Shown piece by piece: positions 50,363-62,002 of a DNA stretch of 64,000 nt (its first letter is position 1; each line of letters opens with the position of its first letter). The stretch lies in contig CM041083.1 in NCBI GenBank assembly GCA_023079485.1, positions 171,361,480 through 171,425,479 on the forward strand, given 5' to 3'. Under the pieces are notes generated by a model. That model saw only the letters and a program-made list of their open reading frames with translations, did no database searches and was not told where the DNA came from. The position numbers and the translations under genes were made by a program. Source of the DNA: Archilochus colubris. Taxonomy: Eukaryota > Chordata > Aves > Apodiformes > Trochilidae.

Positions 50363-51756
50363 CATGTCCACCTCCTTCCCCACGGGAGCCCTGCAGACTG
50401 TGCATTCAGCTAAATTCATTATTTCTCTGCGACAGTGTGGGCCTCAGCTAAAATGGAGCTGGGGAAGTCTAAGCACCTTCTCCAGAGATGAACCATGGTC
50501 ATTTTGAGGCCAGATAATTAATTTGCATTTGTGAATGAGGAAGCTGAATTGCTGTGGATGCAGACATAGCCTGACAAGGGTGACACAGAGTTTTTGACCC
50601 AGTTTCTTCACCACTGTATTTTTACTGTCTGTGATTGCTGCAGTGGACCTCAGTATGGCAAAGGACTTTGTCTTGTCTGACTTCTTTAAAGGCACATATT
50701 TAGATCTGGAAGACTTTCCTTTTACTTCCATGCCTGCTCATCATCATGCCAAGGAAACTTCATGTCTCAGACTGAGGCTTGACTTCAGTTCTTTGTGGAA
50801 ACTGATCTGGATTAAAACAGAGGAACTACGAATGGGATAAAATAGAAATCTATGATCTCATGCTATGTTATTCTGTTCAACAACCTGGAACTCAGCTGGA
50901 GTGATAGGATCACTGGCTGTGCATTGTTGCCATAGCTTTTAGCTCTGAATGGTATGTTTCACATCAATTAATATATAGTTGAATCAAAATGAAAGGTAGA
51001 TTCAGCTTTATATAAAATCAATGAAGTTATGTGCTGACTCTGTTTCCTGAAGTGAAACCTGGCTAGGGATCAGGTTCTTCCCCACTGCTAGCAATATGTC
51101 ATTTTACATCATAATACTTGGAATTGCTTTTAAAAAAATAAATTAAAAGGACAACTTTATTCATGGACTACAAATTAAGTTTAGGACTGATCTGTGAAAA
51201 CTGCAACATTTTTGCAAGCTACAAATACATTTTTATGTTTCTTGTACATATATCTTGTTATTTATTGTAGAGAAATTTTGTTATTTCTTGTGAATACATT
51301 TTATTTACTATAGGAAAAAAAAAAGATGTATTTTTAATGAGTTCCACTCCCCAAATCTGAAATGCCTGCTGCTTTTCTAAATATAAAACACAAACAAATC
51401 ACTCTTGCCTAAGTGACTTGATGATGAAGACAGCTTGCAACAGAACTGAGCTCCAGCTTCTGATTTGGTACCCCATAACCACAATACTATTTTATAAGGG
51501 CTAAAGATTTTTCTTTAAAGCTTCTGGGGACTAATAAAGTCCAGGGGATTTGTGCAGACTGGAGAGCCCGATGCTGAACTTCAAAATAATTTCAAAGCAT
51601 CACCAAATCCAGGAATTAACAAGAACCCCAGTAAGCTTTCCAGCAGCCTTTGGTTTTCTCTCATCTGTTCCTGGTTGCTCACAGCAAGGAAAATGAACTC
51701 TGGCACTGCAGAGTACCTCAGGTGCTTCTGCAAGAGGAGATGCAGGCACAGATAAG
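50363..51756. other. Unassigned stretch with one further open frame
   Basis: An open plus-strand frame runs to 50840 behind a reasonable acceptor at 50642 (AKDFVLSDFFKGTYLDLEDF within it) but has no donor and no recognised domain. Nothing else is identified. Confidence 0.25.
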
Positions 51757-52428
51757 CATAGAATCATAGAGTTGTAGAATTGGCTGGGTTGGAAGGGACC
51801 TCAGAGATCATCAAGTCCAACTCTTGATCCACTATCGCTGCAGTTACCAGACCATGGCACTGAGTGCCACATCCAGTCTCTTTTTAAATATCTCCCTGGA
51901 TGGAGAATCCACTACTTCCCTGGGCAGCCCATTCCAATGTCTGATCACCCTCTCTGTAAAGAAATTCTTTCTAATCTCCAACCTAAACCTCCCCTGGCAC
52001 AACTTGAGACCGTGCCCTCTTGTCTTGCTGAGAGCTGCCTGGGAAAAGAGACCAACCCCCCCCTGGCTACCCCCTCCTTTCAGGGAGTTGTAGAGAGTGA
52101 TGAGGTCTCCTCTGAGCCTCCTCTTCTCCAGCCTGAACAGCCCCAGCTCCCTCAGCCTCTCCTCATAGGATCTGTGCTCGAGCCCCTTCACCAGCCTGGT
52201 TGCCCTCCTTTGGACCTGCTCCAGGACCTCGATATCCTTCCTCAACTGAGGGGCCCAGAACTGGACACAGGACTCGAGGTGTGGCCTCACCAGCACTGAA
52301 TACAGGGGCAGAATCCCTTCTCTGGACCTGCTGGCCACGCTGTTCTGGATACAGGCCAGGATGCCATTGGCCTTCTTGGCCACCTGGGCACACTGCTGGC
52401 TCATGTTCAGCTTCCTGTCAATCCAAAT
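51757..52428 (-). mobile_element. CR1 LINE, young 5'-truncated copy
   Basis: Reverse-oriented tail, 3' UTR and ORF2 C-terminus with the frame intact on the minus strand ([57 protein letters not shown]). Truncated at the segment encoding WIDRKLNMS. The minus-strand frame continues upstream beyond the element, but that part is host sequence and not a fusion gene. Confidence 0.97.
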
Positions 52429-52521
52429 CCATGGACACATATAACCTCCTGTGCTCTGGACTTGGAGTTGGCTGGCAGAGGAGATGAGAGCTGCAGTTAC
52501 ATTGTCTTCCATACAAATTGG

Positions 52522-52560
52522 TATTATTATTATTATTATTATCATCATCACTATTATTAT
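52522..52560. repeat. (TAT)n / (ATC)n trinucleotide microsatellite
   Basis: An interrupted TAT array with a short ATC stretch, less than 100 bp upstream of the 5' end of the minus-strand CR1. Confidence 0.9.
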
Positions 52561-53276
52561 CTCAGGTGCAGCTCTGCTTTGCTCTCTGGCTTCCAAGTGA
52601 GAGGTGGGCTGTGCCAGGCTAGCAGGGAGGAGGTGATCTGCATCACTTCCAGCCTGAGTAGCTGCATCTTTAAGGAGCAGTGGTCCTGTATCTTCCAAAG
52701 AAAAAAACTTTCACTAACGTTAAGCTGTTCTAGGGATACCATTAAGCAATTTCTTCTATAATTTTAGGAATGGCCGTAAAGCTTCCCAGGAGTAGTTAAT
52801 AGAAAATGTCTCCAGACTGAAAGAGCTCCAAATACACTGGAGTTTCTGGACCAGAGTCACAGCCTCCCCAAGGGGCTCCAGGGCCAGCAGGGTGTATCCT
52901 GCATTACTGACTTGGCAGCAGCAGAGAGAGTTGGCACTCCATGTGCCTTCCACAAAACACTGATAGAAAGGGAACTAAGGGCATAGAGGAGTGGGCAAGG
53001 CTGAAGATAGAAGCATGAGGAACTAAAGCTTGAAGTGAACACATGGTGGGTGCTGTTGTCTTCTGCAGACACTGGAACCACTGATGGGTGTGGGCATTGC
53101 TGCTCCAGGAGGAACATTTGCTGATGTCCAGCTGGGGGTGGCTCTGCAGATGCACCATTGGAGTAGAGAGCACCAGGGACACCGCATGGACAGTGCCAGG
53201 GCTGGCACTTTGAGTTCTGCTCCTGCTTCTGGGCAGGCATTGCCTTTTTTTGTGCCTCTAGAGCTACCCTGAGGGG
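52561..53276. other. Unassigned non-coding stretch
   Basis: Moderately GC-rich sequence with overlapping open frames on both strands (for example minus 52857-53285). No recognised domain and no consistent splice signals. Confidence 0.25.
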
Positions 53277-53460
53277 TGTTGGCACAGGCTGGTGTCCATT
53301 CGGGGTGCACGGACACGAACCTGCGGTGCTACGGGGGCACTACGGCAGCGATCCGGTACCGAACCCTGCAGTGCAGGAACTTAAACTGAGTTATGTACAT
53401 CCAGCACCCTCTAGTGGTACTTTTCCTCTCGTGAGGTTTTAATGCTCTGTGAAATCGGGT
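53277..53460. promoter_or_regulatory. Small CpG cluster
   Basis: About eleven CpGs within some 180 bp, in a setting otherwise depleted of CpG. It ends in the CTCF-like motif at 53402. It may be a small regulatory element or an unmethylated insulator; no transcript start is evident. Confidence 0.35.
53402..53418 (-). promoter_or_regulatory. Candidate CTCF binding site
   Basis: The minus strand reads ACCACTAGAGGGTGCTG. Against the known CTCF core (CCACNAGRKGGCRSY) it matches at every core position except T for C in the GGC. CTCF organises chromatin loops and insulators; occupancy is inferred from the motif alone. Confidence 0.5.
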
Positions 53461-53464
53461 TGGC

Positions 53465-53574
53465 TTTTTTTTTTGGTTGTTTTTTTGGTTTGTTTTTTTG
53501 TTTGTTTGTTTTTGGTTTTGTGTTGTTGGTTTTTGGTTTGTTTTTTTTTCTTTCTTTTTTTTTTTTTTTTTTGT
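53465..53574. repeat. T/G-rich low-complexity tract
   Basis: About 110 bp made only of T and G apart from a few C, with repeated TTTGGT and TTTGT units and a final T run. The strand asymmetry is extreme. Similar shorter tracts lie at about 22741, 36018 and 8500. Confidence 0.95.
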
Positions 53575-56500
53575 TATAACATGATGTGCCAAGATAATGA
53601 GATGGTCGAGGTTTGAACTGCCTGAGTCACTTAGATTCTCCAACCCTGCGGAGTAAAGCAGACAGAGCAAGTCAGCTTCTGAAGTTGCTGGGACAGAGTG
53701 AAATTAAAATTATGATCCAAATGTTCAAATGTGAAAAAAGCTGCTGCTTGGGGATGCACATTTCAGTTCAGTACTGACACTCCTCATCTCCTCTGTGAAA
53801 GCCTTCAAGCCTCATTTGCCTTCCTCGTTGCCCAGGGGACTTCCAAAGATGCCTTTAAATGTAAAGCTAGTGTTAGAGGAGATCCACACCCTAAAACTAT
53901 GCTTGAGCATTTTACTAGAAGTATTTAATACCGTGTAACATGTGTTACATGTGGTGGCTTACATACAGAGCTCATGCTAACACAGCTCCTCAAAGAGAGG
54001 ACTGGAAAAACAACAAATTAAAGCCAGCTTTTGCTGGGCACCTTGCTTTTTTCTCCCCACTAACTTAAGACTTTGAAGTCATGTACCCTGGAGACAGAGG
54101 GCAAAGCTTTGGTGAGGTTAGAAGAAAAATCATCACCTTGTTTTATCAAAAGACCATTAAAAACCTAACTCTGACTTTCACTTCATGTTTTATAGCACAA
54201 CAATGGCTTATGACTGGGTGGCTGATCCTGCTCTGGCAGGGGGTTTGGACTCCATCTCTCAAGGCCCCTTCCAACCCCTAACATTCTGATATTCTGTGAT
54301 CAATACATGGCACTCCTGCTTCTCAGAGGTGGCCTGATTTGGAGACTAGGTTATAATTAAGCCTGGCAATTCTTGGTGGCTTTGCATCATGCCTCTCTCA
54401 GCATGTGTGTGTGTCTGCATGTGTTCAAGGACATGTGTGTGAACATACTTGCATGGTTAGAGGGGAAAGAACATTTTTTAGTACAAGTCCTTTCTCAATT
54501 CTCTGCTCCAGTCAGCTGGAAGGTGACTGAAAGGTGCAGGTAATCCAGATGGTGTGGTGAGCAGCTCTTCCCCATGCATGGAGAGGATAAGGTAGCTGTC
54601 AGCTACACACACCCCTGCACACATTTTGCACAGCCAGTGGGGAGGATTAGGGCCACAGATGATAAGTGACAGGCACATCCACTCCCATTGCTTATGGAGG
54701 AGTAGCCAGAGACTGAGGACTGCACTCTGCATTCCTTGTGTGGCTACACCCATGGCATTTGGTGCCTGTAAAATACAGACAAGTTTCTGGGCCAACACAC
54801 AGGGCTGGCTGTTGGACCAGCTGGAGTGGTTGCCTGGTCCATTCTGGAGCATTTCCTCCTCCCAGGAAGCAACCACTTGCCACAGCCCAGTTACAAGTTA
54901 GGCAAGCACAGGAAAAGATCTGGGTGCAGAGGGAGTGAAGTGAAGCTTACAACAGGAAAAAATGCAACAAACTCTGTTTAACAGAATTGGACTGTTGTCC
55001 CATCAGATTTACGAAACTCCCAACAGAATTGCTCCTGCTTTTCCAAGCTTTTGCTTCTCTCTTACCTGCTCCTCATTTCATCCTCTCACTGAGTTCAGCA
55101 CACTTAGATACCCTCTTGGCTATCCCTGTTGCATGCAACAGCCCCAGGTTCTGTGCCATCTACACTGAGAAGTCTCTTGGCATCCAGCTGAGCAACGGTC
55201 TTGAACTGCTCAGAATGAGAGGAAAAAAGACGTTTCTGCTTTATTAATTGAGGCTTAAGGAGGTGAGGGGAAGGGAGGTGATGAACAGCTACTAGTCACT
55301 GCTCTCCTTGGTCTTCCTGCCTGTGAACTTTTCCATATCCTCTTGGAGGTCAAAGCACCTCTTTCTGACCAACACACCCCTCTCATTCCTTTCTTTTCCC
55401 TCATTTTGGCTCAGGGCAAAGTCCTCAGGCAGCAAACAGTGCAAAAATTTAATTTTCCAGTGCCCAGTTTCCCATGGCTGAGAAGCACATGGGCAGAGAA
55501 GATGACATTACCTTACTTGTGCTGGTACATAGCTGACCATTAAATACCAGACCAGGCACTTGGCATTTCTACAAGCAGCTTACAACCACCACACATAAGT
55601 AGAAGCTCAAGCTTATGTATAAGTTTCACCATGTCTTGCAGCCCCAGTGCAGGAACCACAACATGGTGGGTCCTATGCCATGCCTGAGCTTTTTGCTTGA
55701 GTGGCACCCTGGCCCCCTCACCACTCATCCTCAGCATGACCCTGGGACTTTTTTCCTCACTCTGTGACTCTGATGCCCAATGCTGTAGCTCTGGATGTCA
55801 TCATGCAAAACAGGGATCAACCCTCCCTTCTGATGCCTGCTTAGGACAGAGGAGGGAGGGGACAATGATTTTTTTTTAATTTATTTATTTATTTTTGAAA
55901 AAAGCTAGAAATCCCTGGGTTGGCTTTTATGTCACTGGGTTACAAAAACAAATGATTCAGAGGCAGCAACTTTCCTCTTGTTCCTCCTTCCCCTGACTCA
56001 GGCAGAACTCTGGAGAGAGGTCTGGTGTAGCTACACGTAGTCTGTTCATTAGACAGGATTTTGTACAACATCATGGGTCACCCAGGATGAGTTCACAGCA
56101 AACAGTGAATACCAGCTGCCCCCTTAGCCATGAAGGAGCAGGGCTTGAAATAATCATGACACAGCAGAGTGGCAGGGCCAGCAGGTGAAATTTTTGCCAT
56201 TTGCTGTCAAATTTGGATTATGGTTTCTGTTTGAGAAATCTGCCCTTAGGGACTGACATGGTTTCAGCATTTATTTTCCTGGTGAGAGCGACTGCACATA
56301 AAAGACTGGGAGCACCTACGGAATTTCTGACTTGGCCAACAGTGCCCTAAGGTACAGCACGTGGTCACAGCCCACCACTGGGGATAAAGAAGTGTCCTTT
56401 TTTCATAAGGCATGGTAAACGGAATTCCTGGATCTACAACTGGTGTGACTCCCTGAATTATAAAATCTGACGATTTACAAACATTTCTTTTTGTGAGAAA

Positions 56501-57892
56501 AAAAAGCACATGCTTGTGTTCTGTCCTCAACAGAATGTGGGAAGCAGGGGCCTGAGCTCGCTCCATCTCATACCACTTACATCAGAAACAGGCTTTTTTC
56601 CTGCAAGCATTATTGGAATTCTGAATTCCTTGGGCCAGGAAGTTATTTAGATTAATAAGAGTCAATGGGAAACGGGAGTCATTACTTAAGTTGTTGTTTC
56701 AGGCTGCACCAGCAGTCAGGTCAAGGAGGTAGAAAGGATGAGTACCTGCCAGAGAGAGGTGGGGATGAAAGTCATGGAGAAAGTGAAGTCTCTTAGTAAT
56801 AATCAAAGGCTAATCCATGGGATATGCACTGGAAGATTAGAGTTCAGGTTGCTCCTCTGGGGGAGGAAAAGGGATAGAGAGCAGGAGAATACTTGGGCCT
56901 GAAATGAGTGCAGAGGAGAGACAGTGGCTGGAGGCAAAAAACTGCAGGCACCAAGGTGCACCCTCTTGGCAAGTAAGGTGTGAAGGAAAGAATGCTGAAA
57001 GCTCTGAGCAATTACTGGTGGCAGATGCAAGAGGAAGAGGGGAGGAAATGCTAAAGGGAAAAGGTGTGGCTGGGAAGGCTAGGAATCCTAGGAAAGGTAG
57101 GAATTAATGATGTATCTGCAGGAACTCTTAGAGGAAAGGATGGGTAGGATGGACTGAATAGTTTCCCAGTGTAAAGGAGACCTGGAAAAAAAATTGTGAG
57201 GAAATGATGAGAAAATGTGAGAGTAAGGTCATCATATTCCTTTGGTGAGCATTCAGCATAGTGCTAGGACATGACCACCATGGAGAGAGGCACTGAACCC
57301 AGCATCAGAGGTCAGATCCAGAACGAGTAGATGAGCTGCTTGTGGATTTCTCCACCTCCTGGCAGGAGCAACTAGAAGACTGATGGGGAAGTGTCATCTC
57401 CAGCCAGCACCTGCTGCTGCAGCAGTTGTGCACAGTCACTCCATGGAAGGGGAAGTGCGTGTGTGTTAACTCGTCAGAAAGTGGTTTTGAAATAGGAAGT
57501 GTGCAGGGTATGTATGGTACTTATTTCTGCTTTCCCATCAGTCTGTCAAACACAGAGATCCTGGGGATCAGGGTGAGGGGTGGCCTAGCCTGTCTTACAT
57601 GGGTACAGGCTTTGTGCCAGACCTGTGGGACCTGCTGAAGGAACCTTCCTGCAGCAAACACAGGGCTGCTCAACAAGAAGAGCAAGATGTCTTCAAAGGC
57701 ATTTGGAGGGGAGGCTGGGACAACCAGATCCTCCAGTGATCTAAAGTGAACTCTGAGATGGAACGCTGATGTGTGGTGCTGTTAACATATTGACTAATAA
57801 ATTGATGAAACATAAGAGAATCAAGAAACTCCCACAGCGTTCCCCGCAGACAAACTGGGGGCTCATGGCATAGGCAGGTCTACTCTTTAATG
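53575..57892. other. Unassigned stretch with one CR1 tail remnant
   Basis: Apart from the CR1 remnant at 54218, I see no gene or repeat. The open frames at 54478-54938 and 54987-55247 have no recognised domain and lack good donors. A TG-rich segment lies at 54402-54440 and a T/A-rich run at 55869-55897. Confidence 0.3.
54218..54301 (+). mobile_element. CR1 3' UTR remnant, older subfamily
   Basis: GCTGATCCTGCTCTGGCAGG, then TTGGACTCCATCTCTCAAGG, CCCTTCCAACCCC and an ATTCTGATATTCTGTGATC end. It resembles the tail of the old copy at 12355 and differs from the young set. Confidence 0.8.
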
Positions 57893-58856
57893 TGTGAAAA
57901 TCTGGCTTCGTGGCCAGGCCCAAAGAGTTGTAGATAACAGAGATAAGCCCAGTTGGTGGCTGGTCAGTAGTGGCATTCCCCAGGGCTTAGCTTTTTTGGG
58001 GGGCAGGTCTTGTTAAATAGCCTTATAAATGATCTAGAGAAGGGGACTGAGTGCTTCCTCAGGACATATGCAGATGGACACCGAGCTGCATGGGAATGTT
58101 GATCTGCTTGAGGGTAGGAAGGCTCTGCAGAGGAACATGAACAGGTTGAATTGATGGGCTGAGGCCAATTGTATGAGATTTAACAAAGCCAAGTGCCAGG
58201 TCCTGCATTTTGGTCACAACCCCAAGCAATGCTACAGACTTGGGGAAGCGTGGCTAGAAAGCTGCCAGGCAGAAAAGGACCTGGGGGTGCTGGTCAATAG
58301 CTGGCTGAATATGAGCCAGCAGTGTGCCCAGGAGGCCAAGAAGGCCAAGAAGGTTTGTATCAGGAATCGTGTGGGCAACAGGAGAAGGGAAGTGGTGGTG
58401 CCCCTGTGCTCAGCACTGGTGAGGCTGCACCTCAAGTACTGTGTTCAGTTCTGGGCCCCTCACTAAAAGAAAGACATCGAGGTGCTGGAGTGAGTTCAGA
58501 GAAGGGCAACCAAGCTGGTGAAAGGTCTGGAGAAGAAGTCCCATGAGGGGAGGCTGAAAGAAATGGGAATGTTTAGTTTGAGAGGAGACCTTATTGCTGT
58601 CTTCAGCTACCCAAAAGGAGATTGTAGGGAGGTGGGAGCTGGCCTCTTCTCTCAAGTAAATAATGATAGGACTAAAAGAAATAGCCTGAAGTTGCATCAA
58701 GAGAGGTTTATAATAGATGTTAGGAAGAATTTCTTTACTGAGAGTAGTCAGGCACTGGAATGGGCTGCCCAGGGAGATGGTGGGAATCACTGTTCCTTGG
58801 AGGTATTTAAAGACCATATAGATGAGGCACTTCAGGACATGCTCTAGTGGGCACGG
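57893..58856 (+). mobile_element. Old CR1 LINE copy with partial reverse transcriptase
   Basis: Starts at the WLRGQAQRVV equivalent of ORF2, includes the block B region SGIPQG and a block C reading YADG in place of YADD, then [53 protein letters not shown] and [20 protein letters not shown]. Several frameshifts and stops split it into short frames. It ends in a T-rich stretch without the octamer tail. An older, dead copy. Confidence 0.93.
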
Positions 58857-60050
58857 TGATATAGATTTTTTTTTTATTATTTTTTGAGGGGTGGGGAGCA
58901 ACGGACCTGCACCCTTCTCTGTGCATTTCATCCTCCCTAAAAAAAAAAATCTGTCTGCATCACTGTTTTCTCCCTCAAATTTAGAGAAGCCATTCCTCTC
59001 CTTGGGATGCTGGCCTAGATCTGGAGTGTGCTTCCAGCTGTACCATCAGCTTCATCAGGGCTGTTTCAGCCTCAGCTTGACTGCAGTTTGCTATCCACCA
59101 AATTACAAAAACACTTTTCTCCAATTACTCGTCACCTCATCATATTTTCCTACTTCAGTGGCTTCTCAATCTGTTCTTACACTCCTAAGTAGCCTTGGGG
59201 TTCTGCTTCAGTCATAGGCCCACAAACCTCTTTCTGTCATGACACAGAATGACACGCTGGCCCTCTGAGTGCTGTGCTGGCACAGGAAACACTGTGCCAA
59301 GGAGTTTTCCTGTTAAAGGAATGTTACTGGGATCCCAGTTAGGTTAGGAAATCCTCTGTTACAGAAGTGTGGATACATCCTCTGTGCTGTGGCAGCACAT
59401 AAACTGCTACTCACATTCTTTTGTCTCATCCATGAAATGTGTAGGAGGCCTGAAAGCTTCCCCTATTCCAGGAAAACCATTCTTGCTTTGATTTAGTTTC
59501 ACCTTCTGAGAACCCAGTGAGGGGAACCTTCATTTACAGCAAATGTTGGACCAAGATGAGAGCACAGTAAAATGGCTCCCCCCGGGGTGAGGCAAATAAA
59601 TTCTTCTTTCCCACACGAAGCTCCTTGATGCACAACACCATCTTTTCAGCAGTCACTGACTTGCTTTGAAGTGGCCACAACACTGCATTCTTTCTGCTTT
59701 ATGCAAGACACAGTGATTCCTTCCAGGGAATGCTTCTTAGTGTTGTCTCCTAAGAAAGCAGGCAGGTCTTTATATCACCCTGTCTATACTACAGTACACT
59801 TTTTATTTTCTTCAGGCTTACAGCACCTCAATGAATTTGCTTTCCTTTATCTTTTTTGCTAACACCTTACTCAGTGTTGTTCTTAGTAAAAGTGCTTTGT
59901 TATGTATTTTATCATACCCAGCACATCTCAGGAATAAATTAATCTGGTCTGTAAAGTGGTAAAAATTTAGAAAGTGAATAAAACAGGCCTAGGAGAAGAG
60001 GGGCTGGTAACATTGAAGGTTTACCTCTCAGTTGCATTTTGTCTTTACAG
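58857..60050. other. Unassigned non-coding stretch
   Basis: I see no gene or repeat here beyond T- and A-rich runs at 58866-58885 and 58940-58951. Confidence 0.3.
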
Positions 60051-60119
60051 ACAACTGGAAAACTTTGACAAAATAGAAGAGAAAGAAACCCAGGAGAAAC
60101 TGCCTTGGCTGCTGCCTGG
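60051..60119 (+). other. Candidate small exon of the unidentified plus-strand gene
   Basis: Acceptor CAGTTGCATTTTGTCTTTACAG, one leading base, 22 codons (QLENFDKIEEKETQEKLPWL, then LP), two trailing bases and donor GTAAGA. Being 69 nt long and phase 2 to 2, it could be skipped without a frameshift. The charged composition looks coding, and the entry phase fits the exit of 47398-47509 or the weak donor of 50168. No domain recognised; a chance match is quite possible at this length. Confidence 0.3.
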
Positions 60120-61559
60120 GTAAGAGAGGTAAATCAGATCATTTCAGGTAAGTGACTCAGGAGCATCAGGAGCAGCTGTCAAAAATTATTCCAGGTCAGC
60201 TCCTACAAATGTTCATTGTCCTAACAACAGCTTTGTGTGAGACCAGATCGTGCCCTGATTGCAGAATCAGCATCACAGTGCTGAGGCACATGACAGGCAC
60301 TTCAATAAAGCAATGTTTCCATCTAAGAGCTGACTCTGAAACACGGTCCACCAGCATTTCCTCCTGTTGCCCTGAGTTCTGTTTGACAGGGAGCATCTGT
60401 CCATCATTCAGGCAGAATTCCCCATTTCCAAACCCCTGGCAGGCATAGGGAGGAAACCTCAATCAAGCTGCTCAGACTAAAGCAATTCTGGGTCTGAGGA
60501 GGAGGAAACTTCCAGGCAATGGCAAACTTTTTACTAAAAAGAACCATCACATTAAATTGAGTTTTTAATTCAGTTCTTCCTTGACCCAGAGCTCAGCACT
60601 TTTTGTGGGATCCAGACCACTGACATCTGTCTTCCTTTGCACTGCATCAGGAGGCAGGTGCCCACCCCATGGAATGGGCATTGTCACCACAAAAATCCAC
60701 ACCATGGATAAAATGCTGGAGGCTTGGTTACTTTGGTGCTTAACTCTTCCTCCCTTCTTGTGTCAGATTTCCCTGTCTACATGGTGCTGCTCATACCATC
60801 TTTGCCTGCATACACATAAGTACTCTGTGGCTCACCAGAACCAGTTGGGTAATTCCTCAATTGCTTATGATTCTTCTGTATAAACCCATGCTTTTTTTTC
60901 ATGCAGAAGATCCTTTGGTATTCATTCCTTTTTATCCAGCACACTCAGGGAACTTATTTGGCCCCCATGTTCCCCTACCCCTTCCATTCCCTCCCCTTGA
61001 AGCAGTTGCTAGGCTGGTACAGGGCTTGGTTTGGTTGCAAATAAATGAACCTCAAATGATACATTGAGAGGAAATCTGTGTAGTGGAGAAAGAGGAAAAC
61101 TACTTCCTTTTTTCTGTTGCCTGAAGACATACTCCATCAAAAGCCCCTAAATAAAAAACTTGCAGCAATTTGGTGGGGAAAAATAAACTTGGGGAGATGA
61201 CATTACTTAGTGGAAAATAAGCAATCAGCAAGTACCAAACTGTAAGCTTTTCTGAACATGAGTGGCTACACCAACCAATGGCAGCCATAGAGGTTTTTCA
61301 GATAAAATCCTGTACATCTACACTGGCAAACTGTTATGACTAAGCTTGGCACAATTCTGGATTTAACAGGAAATACAGATCAGGAGTTAGCATCAGCATA
61401 GCACCATTCACAGGAAGAACACTGGATGTGGAAACCCAATGGTGAACAACAGCATTGTGTATTTGAACTTGGCCCCTCTCACACCACCTGCCCTCAGTAC
61501 CAGAGGCCAGTTCTGGCAAGTTTGATTTACTGATAATAAATTTAACCTATATTTTGATC
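60120..61559. other. Unassigned non-coding stretch
   Basis: No repeat or gene recognised. The open frames at 60152-60448 and 60581-60883 lack splice support. Confidence 0.3.
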
Positions 61560-61632
61560 AATCTGGTCTAGTAGAAGGTGTCCCCATCATCAATTTAAGG
61601 TCAATTCTGACCCAAACCATTCCATGATTCTC
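61560..61632 (+). mobile_element. CR1 tail remnant
   Basis: ATCTGGTCTAGTAGAAGGTG, TCCCCATC, then AAGGTCAATTCTGACCCAAA and CCATTCCATGATTCT: the end of an old CR1 3' UTR, about 70 bp. Confidence 0.75.
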
Positions 61633-61808
61633 TAATTTTTATTTTTAACTTAGTCAAATGTAAAATATCATCATTCTTTGTAGACAGGATGGATTATTTA
61701 TTCAGTGCAGAGCTGCTTTTACTGCTGCCAGTCTTTCTCAGCAATCTCCACACGATCCAAGCCTTTCTTGTAAATCTATTCCCTACCTCTCCTTTCTCTT
61801 CTTTACAG

Positions 61809-62002
61809 ATGAGATTTTTCTCAGTGACCTCCAGGTTTTGCAGTCTTCAGAAGACTTTTCAGTATGTGGTCAGACAGATACACAACATGTGTTCAAATGT
61901 GGTGTTTACACGTACAAAATGAAAGGGTCTTGTACTTTTGCTCAGAATGCAAGGGAGGGCAAATACTCTAGACCAAAGGATACCAAATTATGTCAGTGCT
62001 GA
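61809..62002 (+). other. Candidate exon, possibly terminal, cysteine-containing
   Basis: Very strong acceptor (TCTCCTTTCTCTTCTTTACAG), two leading bases, then 63 open codons to a TGA at 62000-62002. Peptide parts: EIFLSDLQVLQSSEDFSVCG, HVFKCGVYTYKMKGSCTFAQ, and a CQC end. Five cysteines in 63 residues. A GTAAGT donor lies just after the stop (62008), so the segment could instead be a non-coding exon 61809-62007. The entry phase does not fit 60051 directly. Confidence 0.25.

Noticed and set aside
51844..52698. 284-residue frame that looks like a CR1-host fusion
   Set aside because: The first part reads through a TAT/ATC microsatellite upstream of the CR1 break. The open join is accidental.
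53329..53670. Lysine/asparagine-rich minus-strand frame
   Set aside because: It is the translation of the T/G-rich low-complexity tract.
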